DNA from: Bacteroidetes bacterium B1(2017)
Lineage (GTDB): Bacteria > Bacteroidota > Bacteroidia > UKL13-3
Length of the DNA: 64,000 nucleotides
Reading direction: 5' to 3'
Assembly: GCA_002256395.1 (NCBI GenBank)
Contig: NKJG01000003.1
Location: forward strand, 496,001-560,000
In this document: one piece after another, positions 35,517-44,800 of the stretch
Numbering within the stretch: the first letter of the stretch is position 1
Layout: every line of letters begins with the position of its first letter
Made by a program: the position numbers and the translations under genes
The notes under the pieces: generated by a model
Told to the model about the DNA's origin: nothing
The model's database searches: none
Seen by the model: the letters and a program-made list of their open reading frames with translations, nothing else

Positions 35517-38498
35517 ATGGGAATCAAAATTTATGAGGTTGGAACCTTTACGAAAAAGGAGAAAGTAACGTTTGACAAAATAAGTAACCTACTCACTAAG
35601 GAATTCCAAAATTCTTTAGAGGACATAATTTTGATGGGGGCAATTTCCACCCAAGGGCAGTGCAATTTAGACGCTTTAATTTTTAAGCGGAATGCTATAA
35701 TAGTTATAGAATTCAAAAATTATGGGGGTGAAATTACTACTTCTGTGAATGGTGATTGGACCGCGGGAAATATTATCATTAAAGGTGGAGCTGGAGGAAA
35801 GAACCCTCTTCAACAGGTTAATCTTTATAAAAGTTCGCTTGCGAATGATTTATCGAAGTTTTATCCTGATTCTAAATCAGAGTGGTTTTATTCAGCGGCT
35901 ATCGTATTATTTCAACAACCAATTAAGTTTGTTAAACATGGAGGCGATAATTTGAATTGGTTGCACATAATTGAAGAAAAGGATTTTGTAGCATTAGTCA
36001 AGAGGGTAAATTGCACCCAAAGAATTTCATTTACGCAAAAGGAGTTCGAAAGTATACCTAAGCATTTTGATGTTGAAAAGAAAATTGTCAAAATTGAAGA
36101 AGATAAGCATAGGATAGTGCTTTCGCCTCTTGAGTATATTGCAGAGGACCTTAGGAACCATTCTAAAATTAAGAAGCTTATTGAAGAGAAAACATTTATC
36201 GGAATAGATTTCGGCACTTCTTCTACCATAGTAAGTTATGTACGATTTGATGAAGACACAAAATCTGTAAGGACAGAAACTCTGAATTTTGAATATATAG
36301 ATGTGAACTCAGGAAGAAAACTAGAAAGTCACATACTTCCTTCGGTGGTCTTCTATGATAAATTTAAGGAGAAAATACTAATTGGGCATGATGCCAGACA
36401 AAGGCGCGGTGAAGCAAAACCAAATGAAAATTATTGGTATTCCTTTAAAATTCAGCTTGGCCAAGATCTAGGTAACGTTTTTAATAAATCACAACTAAAT
36501 AAAAATAATGCACTTGGTTCAATCCGAAATAACAAAGAAGCCACAAAAGTATTCTTAAACGAAGTTATTAAACAAACGAGAGAGTTTGTCAAAAGGAACA
36601 AGCTCCCATCTGAATTGTTTTTTTCGGTGAGTATTCCAGCCTCATTTGAGGCTAACCAACGAAAAGATTTATTAGATGTTTTGACTTCCTTGAAAATTGA
36701 ATTTAACAAGGATTTGTTCATTGATGAGCCGAACGCAGCATTTTTAAGTTATTTACAAACCAGCCCTGCTGCATACGATAAAAACTTTACTTCACAAACC
36801 TTAGTTTTTGATTTCGGAGCGGGTACCTGTGATATTTCTGTACTCGAACTTGGCTTTTCTTCAGAAGGGTTTTTTACGAAAAATTTATCTATTTCCGAAT
36901 TTAAGGAATTAGGTGGCGATAATATTGATCGAAAACTTGCCAATGAAGTATTATTTCCCATGATCTGTGTTGAATCAGGTGTAGATATTGATTCTGTTTC
37001 AGATCCGGAATATGAAATGTATTTTAAGGATATTTTAAAACCATTTGCTGAAAACTTTAAAATAGGACTTAGCAATCAGTTACGTAAGAAGCCATTATTA
37101 GAAAATACTGAAACTATTTTTATGGGTGGTGATCAAGTTGAAGTAATTCTTCAATCAAATAAACGAAAAATGGTTTCCAATTCCATTTCGGTTTCTTTTG
37201 CCGAATTTCACGAAACTATGAAGTCTTATATTAGTGCTTATGATGGGGAAGATAAAGAGAATATATTCTACTTAGTGAATTCTGCCTTGAATAAGGCTGG
37301 TTTGCAAGCCAATGAAATTGATAATGTATTATTAGTTGGTGGGTCATGTTATAATCCATATATAATTAATGCACTAAAGGAACATTTCAAAACATCTACA
37401 GTTATTATACCCTCAGATCTGCAGAGTCATGTCTCTAAGGGCGCTGCCTTACATAGTTTTTTTAGTAACGGACTCAAAAAAAATCCATTAATTCCAATTG
37501 TTAGTGAAACAATTTATGTTCAACTAGCAGACGGGAAATTAATTGTCCTAGTGAATGCAGGTGAAACAATTCCTAGCAAAAATAAAAATGTTACAAGAAA
37601 ACTTACAGTGCAAAATGTAAATCAATCGTCTATTGAAATACCTGTTTTTGTTGGAGATGATAAAAGGCTTATTCAGAATTTACAAGTTAACTTTAAACCA
37701 GGGTTTAGTCCTAATGATACTTTTAAAATAAAAGGTGAAATTGATGAAAATAAGGTCTTAATAATTTCAGTGGAACTAAATGGAAAGCCATTGGTGGTAG
37801 AGCAAATTCAGCCTTTTGCTAATGAAGTACTAACTAGCCATCAGACAAATGCAAAAATCCTTTTAAGACAAATAAATAATCTTATTTCGGATGAAGGAGA
37901 AGGTGCCTCAGATCTAGCTGGTTTGGTGAATGATCTAGTGAAACTTCATGAAAGGGTTGGGAATTTCCATGAAGCGTTTAATCTTATGATGAGATTTAAA
38001 CCAGAAAATTTTGGAAACATTGCATATTACGCGTCACATGCTGGTCTCGAAAAATTTAAAAGTGAATACATTAGGTTAGCTTATGAAAATGATAAAAGTA
38101 GTTCAATTGCTGCTTATAATTTTGCCCATGAATTTGATGAAAATAGCCAAGAATATGAAAAATACATGAAAGAGTCATTTGAAAAAGGAGATAAATCTGC
38201 TTGGTTTTATTATGGAAAATTATTGGAAAAGAAAGGTGATTCAAGAGGTGCAAAACTTGTTAGAAATGCATATGATTTTTATCTTAAAGAATACAATAAC
38301 AGGAAGAACGACTTGGAATTGTGGGAATATTACAGACTTGAAAAAGCTGCGAAATATTTAAATCTATATAAAGAATCCGAGGAATATGAAAAAACAAGAA
38401 AAAAAATATTCAAGACGAAGGATTCTGTTAATACAATTAGTTCTGGAAATCAGTTGGTAGAAAAAATCCCTAGTTTTAAGAAGGTCAATAGAAACTAA
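35517..38498 (+). CDS. NERD nuclease-like domain fused to Hsp70-like ATPase and C-terminal helical repeats
   Basis: 993 residues. Residues about 20-180 match the nuclease-related domain (NERD): D52 (CNLDALIF), E65-x-K67 (IVIEFKNYGG) and NPLQQVN at about 96-102 give a complete PD-(D/E)XK-like set. Residues about 225-650 are Hsp70/actin-fold: phosphate loop IGIDFGTSSTIVS (228-240), VSIPASFEANQR (371-382), IDEPNAAFLSY (402-412), phosphate 2 LVFDFGAGTCDISVL (429-443), GGDNIDRKL (466-474) and the adenosine loop VLLVGGSCYNPY. A beta-rich substrate-domain-like part (about 680-770) and TPR/Sel1-like helices follow (MMRFKPENFGNIAYYASHAG onward). No signal peptide. Nucleotide-controlled nuclease is the natural hypothesis; a defence role is possible but unproven. 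Confidence 0.82.
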   Translation: MGIKIYEVGTFTKKEKVTFDKISNLLTKEFQNSLEDIILMGAISTQGQCNLDALIFKRNAIIVIEFKNYGGEITTSVNGDWTAGNIIIKGGAGGKNPLQQVNLYKSSLANDLSKFYPDSKSEWFYSAAIVLFQQPIKFVKHGGDNLNWLHIIEEKDFVALVKRVNCTQRISFTQKEFESIPKHFDVEKKIVKIEEDKHRIVLSPLEYIAEDLRNHSKIKKLIEEKTFIGIDFGTSSTIVSYVRFDEDTKSVRTETLNFEYIDVNSGRKLESHILPSVVFYDKFKEKILIGHDARQRRGEAKPNENYWYSFKIQLGQDLGNVFNKSQLNKNNALGSIRNNKEATKVFLNEVIKQTREFVKRNKLPSELFFSVSIPASFEANQRKDLLDVLTSLKIEFNKDLFIDEPNAAFLSYLQTSPAAYDKNFTSQTLVFDFGAGTCDISVLELGFSSEGFFTKNLSISEFKELGGDNIDRKLANEVLFPMICVESGVDIDSVSDPEYEMYFKDILKPFAENFKIGLSNQLRKKPLLENTETIFMGGDQVEVILQSNKRKMVSNSISVSFAEFHETMKSYISAYDGEDKENIFYLVNSALNKAGLQANEIDNVLLVGGSCYNPYIINALKEHFKTSTVIIPSDLQSHVSKGAALHSFFSNGLKKNPLIPIVSETIYVQLADGKLIVLVNAGETIPSKNKNVTRKLTVQNVNQSSIEIPVFVGDDKRLIQNLQVNFKPGFSPNDTFKIKGEIDENKVLIISVELNGKPLVVEQIQPFANEVLTSHQTNAKILLRQINNLISDEGEGASDLAGLVNDLVKLHERVGNFHEAFNLMMRFKPENFGNIAYYASHAGLEKFKSEYIRLAYENDKSSSIAAYNFAHEFDENSQEYEKYMKESFEKGDKSAWFYYGKLLEKKGDSRGAKLVRNAYDFYLKEYNNRKNDLELWEYYRLEKAAKYLNLYKESEEYEKTRKKIFKTKDSVNTISSGNQLVEKIPSFKKVNRN

Positions 38499-40960
38499 TT
38501 CTTAATAATAACAATAGCCTTAAAAGTATCTTTCTCGTTTACTGGTCTTAGAAAGTAGCTTCCTGGTTCGTAAGAACTAAGGTCGATAATTTCTTCCTTT
38601 TTAGGATTGTTTATGGTTTTTAAAACCTGACCCAAGGAGTTACTTAAAACTAGGCTGCTAATGTTTAGGTCTTTTTGTTTTATGGTAACTGTAAATACGG
38701 TATTGGTAGGATTTGGATATACCTTTAAGATAGAATTATCATCAGATGAATTAAGCCCAAAACCAGTTGAATGAGGCCTTTCATTTCTAATGTATAAATC
38801 AAATCTCTTATTGCCATACGTATTTGAATCGGCAGTTACAGTAAAGCTATAATTGAGGCTATCTGGGCCTAGTTGATGTTCTGTTTTTAAGAAATGGTCT
38901 CTTAAAAATACTTGGTAGAAGTTTGGCATAGATTGGGCTGAAAGATTAAATGAATAGTTTCCTATACTAGCAGCACCAATACCTAGTGGAATAATTTTGT
39001 AATCTCCATCATTAAGTGTGGCAATAGCATTTATGGCATATTTTAGGCCTGTTGAATCAAGGGAATAGAGGTCTAAATTATTGGCATTATGCATTTTCTC
39101 GGCATCAAAATCGGCATCAAATAAATCTGTTTTATCTCTGTTAAGTGCCAGTACTGTTTCGTCGGTTTTGTTTGCACTGTTTACTAAGCTTGCTCTTATT
39201 TCAAATGGCTTGTTTCCTTTCAACAATAATATAGCAGGGTATAAACTACTTTTAATAACCTCGGTGGCAGATAGGTTGGGAGAGCTTGCATTTGCCTTTA
39301 CAAAAAATGCCTGCCCTGTTGGAATAATATTACTACCGCCATTAACGCCAATTACTCCATTATAGGTAGCAAATTGGTTGGTAGCTGGGCGGTAAATCCA
39401 AATGCTACTCGTTATATTGTTTTTTGTCCAGCCAGCCGAGTTCCAATCTATAGCACTAGGGTAAGGGTTGCCTAATAAATTCCATCCCTCGCCATTTAGT
39501 GGATTATAGGTTACAGTAAAGGTAAAAGAGCCTGTATTTACTATGCCACATGCACTAAGAGTGATATTTGAAGGTGTAGGGTTGTTGCCATTTAATAAAG
39601 CACAACCTTGAGCCCTAGAACCACGGTAAAACACATTATAGCCTTTGCCTCCAATAAGGGTGGTTGTATTAGTTGAGGAAATGCCTGTCCAAGCATTTGT
39701 GTAAACGGTAGCACCACCAACAGAGGGTGTAGAGGCCGTTGCAATGGCATTAGCCTCATTAAACATTAATACAGTAGCACCATTGGAAGCAGATGCATCA
39801 AATCCATTAGAATGTTGTGTTAGACTAGGGCAAATTGTTCCGCCCGAACCAAGTCCCGTTATAAAAATTTGTTTTTGCCAACTGCTGCTAAAGCTTGGAC
39901 CTGCGCTAAATGGAGCAGCCAAATAGCGGTATAATCTACCCGAAATGCCAGGGATATATCGTTCAATAGTTACCGAATCGCTTAAGTAAGTACCAGTACC
40001 TTGTGCAATAGAAGCATCACCCAAAGAATCTGAAATAAGAACTAGGTTATTTCGTGTAGCTAATATTCCAGCTGTTGGCGTAACAACCCCTGTAATTTGC
40101 ATTTTAGTACCTAAGCTAATAGTAGCGCCGGTTCGGTTGTATGTGAAGTTGGTAAGCCTATTGCTAGTATTTGGAATGGATTGGTCGAAAAATAGGGTGC
40201 CAAAAGCCCCAGAGCCAGCAATGCTCAAAGAACCTGGACCACTTAATTGACCCGAATCTGAAATTTGGCCACTAATGGTAAGTGTATTTGTGTTTAAGGA
40301 AAGCTTGGCACCCACTTCAATTTTTAGATCCTGAACGCTAACATTACTTGTAAGAGTTGGAAGAGACAATACACAATAACCTAAAGCAGGGATGATAATG
40401 GAACTTGAATTGCTAGGAGGGCTTATTGCTAAGGAATACGAATCTGAGCTTAGGGAATACACATACCAATTGGAAGCCGAAGAAAAGGAATCTGATTTTG
40501 CACCAAAAATATAGGAATCGGCAAGTGGGGTAGCTAAGGTTCCAATTTTAACCAATACGGTATCGGCCAAAGAAGTTTTAGAACAAACACTAGAGCTAAA
40601 TGCAGTTACGGTATACAAGCCAGTTTTTTTAACCGTAATGCTTCTAGTTGTATCGCCTGTAGACCATAAGTATTTATAAGAAACCGGAGCAGTGAGCACG
40701 CTTGAATCGCCCGGGCAAAATGTTAAAGGCCTAGAGTTGCTAATAATGGGAGTTGGTATATCGCCGCAAGGACTAATTATTTCATCCCTTAAAATATTTC
40801 CTACCTTATCAAACGTACGTGTAAATACAGTACTATCCGAAACAACCAGGGTGCCCTTTTCCCTATCGTGCTTATCAAAATAATGCACACGTTTTTCTTG
40901 AGCATTGGTTATTGAAACAAGTAGCCAAAGAAATGAGATTATTAGGGTAATTCTTTTCAT
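38495..40960 (-). CDS. Secreted protein with T9SS sorting domain
   Basis: 821 residues. Signal peptide 1-20 (SITNA-Q). An Ig-like segment at about 70-140 (TFCPGDSSVLTAPVSYKYLW, STGDTTRSITVKKTGLYTV) is followed by a long Ser/Thr/Gly/Asn-rich beta region. The C-terminal ~78 residues (LKVYPNPTNTVFTV ... AIVIIKN) are a type A T9SS sorting domain. Its stop codon overlaps that of the convergent NERD-Hsp70 gene by three bases within CTAA. It starts 18 bases after the LRR gene on the same strand, so it may be read with the toxin-immunity pair. Cargo function unknown. Confidence 0.86.
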   Translation of the reverse strand: MKRITLIISFLWLLVSITNAQEKRVHYFDKHDREKGTLVVSDSTVFTRTFDKVGNILRDEIISPCGDIPTPIISNSRPLTFCPGDSSVLTAPVSYKYLWSTGDTTRSITVKKTGLYTVTAFSSSVCSKTSLADTVLVKIGTLATPLADSYIFGAKSDSFSSASNWYVYSLSSDSYSLAISPPSNSSSIIIPALGYCVLSLPTLTSNVSVQDLKIEVGAKLSLNTNTLTISGQISDSGQLSGPGSLSIAGSGAFGTLFFDQSIPNTSNRLTNFTYNRTGATISLGTKMQITGVVTPTAGILATRNNLVLISDSLGDASIAQGTGTYLSDSVTIERYIPGISGRLYRYLAAPFSAGPSFSSSWQKQIFITGLGSGGTICPSLTQHSNGFDASASNGATVLMFNEANAIATASTPSVGGATVYTNAWTGISSTNTTTLIGGKGYNVFYRGSRAQGCALLNGNNPTPSNITLSACGIVNTGSFTFTVTYNPLNGEGWNLLGNPYPSAIDWNSAGWTKNNITSSIWIYRPATNQFATYNGVIGVNGGSNIIPTGQAFFVKANASSPNLSATEVIKSSLYPAILLLKGNKPFEIRASLVNSANKTDETVLALNRDKTDLFDADFDAEKMHNANNLDLYSLDSTGLKYAINAIATLNDGDYKIIPLGIGAASIGNYSFNLSAQSMPNFYQVFLRDHFLKTEHQLGPDSLNYSFTVTADSNTYGNKRFDLYIRNERPHSTGFGLNSSDDNSILKVYPNPTNTVFTVTIKQKDLNISSLVLSNSLGQVLKTINNPKKEEIIDLSSYEPGSYFLRPVNEKDTFKAIVIIKN

Positions 40961-40978
40961 TATATATTTGATTTGTAG

Positions 40979-41863
40979 TTATTTAATAGAATTTATTTTG
41001 ATTAAGTTATTTCTTATTTTTTTATCATAACTCTTGTTTTCAATTTTAATGTTATATGATTTTTTATGTTTATAAAAAACTTCATTTATATTCTTTGCGG
41101 GTAATAAGTCGCCATCTTTAATTACTGTATTACCAAGTATTATTAACTTGTTTAAATTGTTAAAGTGCTCAATGAATTTAATTGATTGTAAATCTTTACA
41201 ATCAGTAATTTTCAGTAAATTTAATTTTGGAAGAGTAGTTAGTTTATCAAAATCAATAATCTTGGAACAGGTTTCAAATTCTAAATTTTTAAGAGCAACT
41301 TTATTATTTATAAATTGAATGGATTCCAAAGATTTGCAATTACCTAACTTAATATTTTCCAACATGTTCAAATTTTGTATACCATCTAAAGATTTAATTG
41401 AAGAGGTTTTGATAACTAATTCTCTTAAATTTATTAAACAATTAATGGAGGCCAAGTCTTCTTCCTTAAATTCGATTAAACAAATTTTTTTCAGGCCTAT
41501 ACAACTATTTAATCCAATTATTTTATTTCTCCATTTAATTGAAAGCTCTAATAAACTTTTTTGATTTGATAGATTTATTTCTTTTTTTCCTTCAATTTGA
41601 AGAGAGAGTTTCTTAATGCCTGTTAATGAAGTCAAAAAAGATAAATCATAATCAATATTACTGGTAATTGAAAGACTTTCTAAAAAAGTGCATTTTTCAA
41701 GGAAGTCCAAATTCAAAGGTGTTTCAACCATTAGGTCAGTAAAAATTCTTAAACCATTTAGTTTTTTTTCTGTTATGGTTTTTTTTATAAATTCAACAGT
41801 ATATCCAGTTTGATAAATTAATAGAGACTCATTTGAGTTTGTATTTAAAATATTTATTTCCAT
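40979..41863 (-). CDS. Leucine-rich-repeat protein, candidate immunity protein
   Basis: 294 residues, Lys/Ile/Asn-rich, about eight leucine-rich repeats of ~22 residues (LRELVIKTSSIKSLDGIQNL, MLENIKLGNCKSLESIQF, LKNLEFETCSKIIDFDKL, KLNLLKITDCKDLQSIKF). It has no signal peptide, so it should stay in the cytoplasm. It begins two bases after the stop of the RHS toxin gene. In polymorphic toxin loci the small gene directly after the toxin encodes its immunity protein, and repeat-scaffold proteins can serve in that role. The function is inferred from position; the fold is seen in the sequence. Confidence 0.7.
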   Translation of the reverse strand: MEINILNTNSNESLLIYQTGYTVEFIKKTITEKKLNGLRIFTDLMVETPLNLDFLEKCTFLESLSITSNIDYDLSFLTSLTGIKKLSLQIEGKKEINLSNQKSLLELSIKWRNKIIGLNSCIGLKKICLIEFKEEDLASINCLINLRELVIKTSSIKSLDGIQNLNMLENIKLGNCKSLESIQFINNKVALKNLEFETCSKIIDFDKLTTLPKLNLLKITDCKDLQSIKFIEHFNNLNKLIILGNTVIKDGDLLPAKNINEVFYKHKKSYNIKIENKSYDKKIRNNLIKINSIK

Positions 41864-41865
41864 AA

Positions 41866-44800
41866 TTACAATGGTAATTTAAATTTAGAAATTACATCAC
41901 CTATCATGTTATTATATAAATCCATTCTTCCACCCATAGGGTTCCTTATATTAATTAAATTTTCAATACCGGCTTTTTTTATTAAATATTGTTCATATAC
42001 TTCTCTTTCCAATGTAGTAGACCCTTCCATGCTAAAAAAATTCTTGCCAATTAATTCTGATGAACTAAGTTTGCCTCCTTTACCAAAATGCGAAGCTAAA
42101 CGCTTTAAAAAGTTTTTTGATTGTCCAATATACCTGCCTTCTGATGTAACGAGATCATAAACGCCTGCTCCTTCCATTTTCATTGCAGTTGCACCTCCAA
42201 TTGAATTAATTGAAGCCGCCCCTTGTAATTCAATAGCTGCTGATTCTCCTCCAGTCACAAATGCTATTGAAATTGAACTTAATGTAGCAATAGTGCCATG
42301 AACATTATACCCAATTGAGTAAGCATTACTATAATTACTATTTATGTCATTCCTTCTGTTTGAATTTAAATATGAAAATGTGAGTCCATCAAGGTTACCA
42401 GCTTCTCCCCCTAGGGCATAATTGTAATAATTATTTACAAATGTTGCCCATATTCCCGTTTTAGGTGCACTAAGGGTCGTTCCATCTCCATCATTAACTC
42501 CATTCAATCCAGAATAATCAAATGTTGTCAATGGATTATTCAGCGCATACACATACCTATTTAGGCTTTGTGGGTCTAACTGGTCGCCAAACAATGGGTC
42601 TTTGGAATAAAAGCGCTTGGCACCAGAGTCGTAATAACGAGCTCTAACAAAATTCATTGAATCTGTTTCTTGCTCAACTCCAAATTCTCCTAGGAAAGCA
42701 AAGGCTTGATTTAAGGTGCCCGTTTTACGCCATATGGCACCATAAGGTGAATAGCTATAACTGGCCTTAATGGTATCATGAATATCTGTTAATGCAACCG
42801 TATTATGGCTTGCATCAAAGTGGTAGTAATAAATATTATTTGAGGCGTCAATACTTTCTAATAATCCAAGTCCATAAATATAATTCGCCTTTAAAGCCCC
42901 ATTTCCATCAGTAGTTTGCAATACAAATGATATTGGGCTATTTAGGTTTTGAACATAGCGTGTTACATCTACTCCAATTGTTTTTTCAATTCTAGTTCCT
43001 AATCCATTGTATTTGAAAGTTGTATTTATTCCTTTTTTTGTAAAGGAAGTCATTAATTGATCTACGGTATAGGTAAAGTTTATGGTATCTCCATTAAATA
43101 CCTCCATGGTGCGATTACCATTATTATCATTGGTAAAATACCTTAAAGAATCTGTTGTAGCTGCATCATCATCTCTGTAATGATAGCTAAAGGTGCTGCT
43201 TGTATATCCCAGTTTGGTATATCCATAAACCAATTCAACAATTGAGTCTTTATAATAGGTAAAGGTTTGTCCATATAAAATAGAGTCGGAAGGAAAATAA
43301 CTTATTCTAGATAGTAAACGATTGGCTGCATCATATTTGTAATCGCAATGAATACCTGTGGGGTAAAGAAGTTTTAATAGTTTACCTGTAGGATCATACG
43401 TATAGGTAAAAACATTGCTTTTCCAATCAATTACCTTCCATAATCTATTGGCATTATCATACACATATTTTAGGGTATCATTGCCTGGGTAAACAATATA
43501 GCTTATATTTCCAATAGCATTAAATCCAAATGAAACTTGTTTGCCAAAAGGGTCTACATACCTATTCATTCTATTTAAAACATCGTAATAGAAATAGGTA
43601 GTATCGTTATTGCTTGAAATAGAGAGAAGGTTATTATTGGGGTTGTATGTTCGGGTATAGGTTAGTCCTGTAGAGTTAATTTGTTTTACTAGGCGGTTTA
43701 ATTTGTCGTATTGATTGGTGATACTTCCAAGCGGTTTGGTTATAGTTTTTGTGTTTCCAATCGAATCATGTGTAAAGGAATAGCTGTTTTGAGCTCCATC
43801 TTTATAGGCAATTAATCTGCTTCCCTTGCCATGAGTAAAGGTTTGTGTATGCCCATTACCATCAGTAAGCGAACTTAAGTTTCCATTTTTATCTCTACGT
43901 AAAATGGTATTCTCATCTTCTACATCAATAACTTTCGTAAGTGCGTTTAATGAGTCGTACAAAAACGATTTAACATAACCCTTATAATTTGTGCTTGAAA
44001 TTGCATTTCCATTAAGATCATAGGTTGTTGAATTGGTATGTTGCAACGAATCGGTAACCGAGTTTAAAATATTGGCAGAATTATAACCCAATACTAATTC
44101 ATGATTATTTGCATCAATAATTTTTGTAGGATTATCAATATCATTATACTCAATTCTAGAAATACCAGCAGCTGTTTTGGTAGATGTTCTGCGGCCTTTT
44201 AGGTCGTATCCATACACAACAGAATCGCCAAGAGCATTTACCCACTTTGTTAACCTATCTTGTACATCGTAATAAAAAGAATCAATACCATTTAAGGCGT
44301 CTTTTTGAGCTATTAAACGCGCTTTTTTGTCGTAATAGTAATAGGTGGTAATGGATCTTTTATCTGTAAAACTTATTCTTTGATTGTCCTTGTTGTAGGC
44401 ATAAAAAATAGATTGGTCTAAGGCATCTTTTATTCGAATAATATTGCCAACCTCATCATAAAAAAGTAAGGTAAGATTGTAGTTTTCATCCCTTATAGAA
44501 TCTAATCTTCCATCGGTATCATAGCCATAGTATCTAATTCCAGTTGGGGTGGCAATTTTTATTAAATCGCCAAACGAGTTATAATAGTAGTAAGTAGAAT
44601 CTCCAAGACCATCCACATAAAATTTCAAAGACCCATTACTATTATAATCAAATTTACGAATTGAGGTGTCTGGGAAATAAACTGTTGAAAGGTTACCTGT
44701 ACTTGGTGCGTATTCAAAATTTATTTTAGCACCTAAAGCATTAGAAATGGAGGTAGGCTTTTGAAACGCATTAAACTGACTTGTGATAGTTCTATTGCCA

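Noticed and set aside
40979..41863. Surface LRR protein of the BspA type
   Set aside because: No signal peptide or sorting domain, and the repeats are irregular; position after the RHS toxin fits a cytoplasmic inhibitor better.
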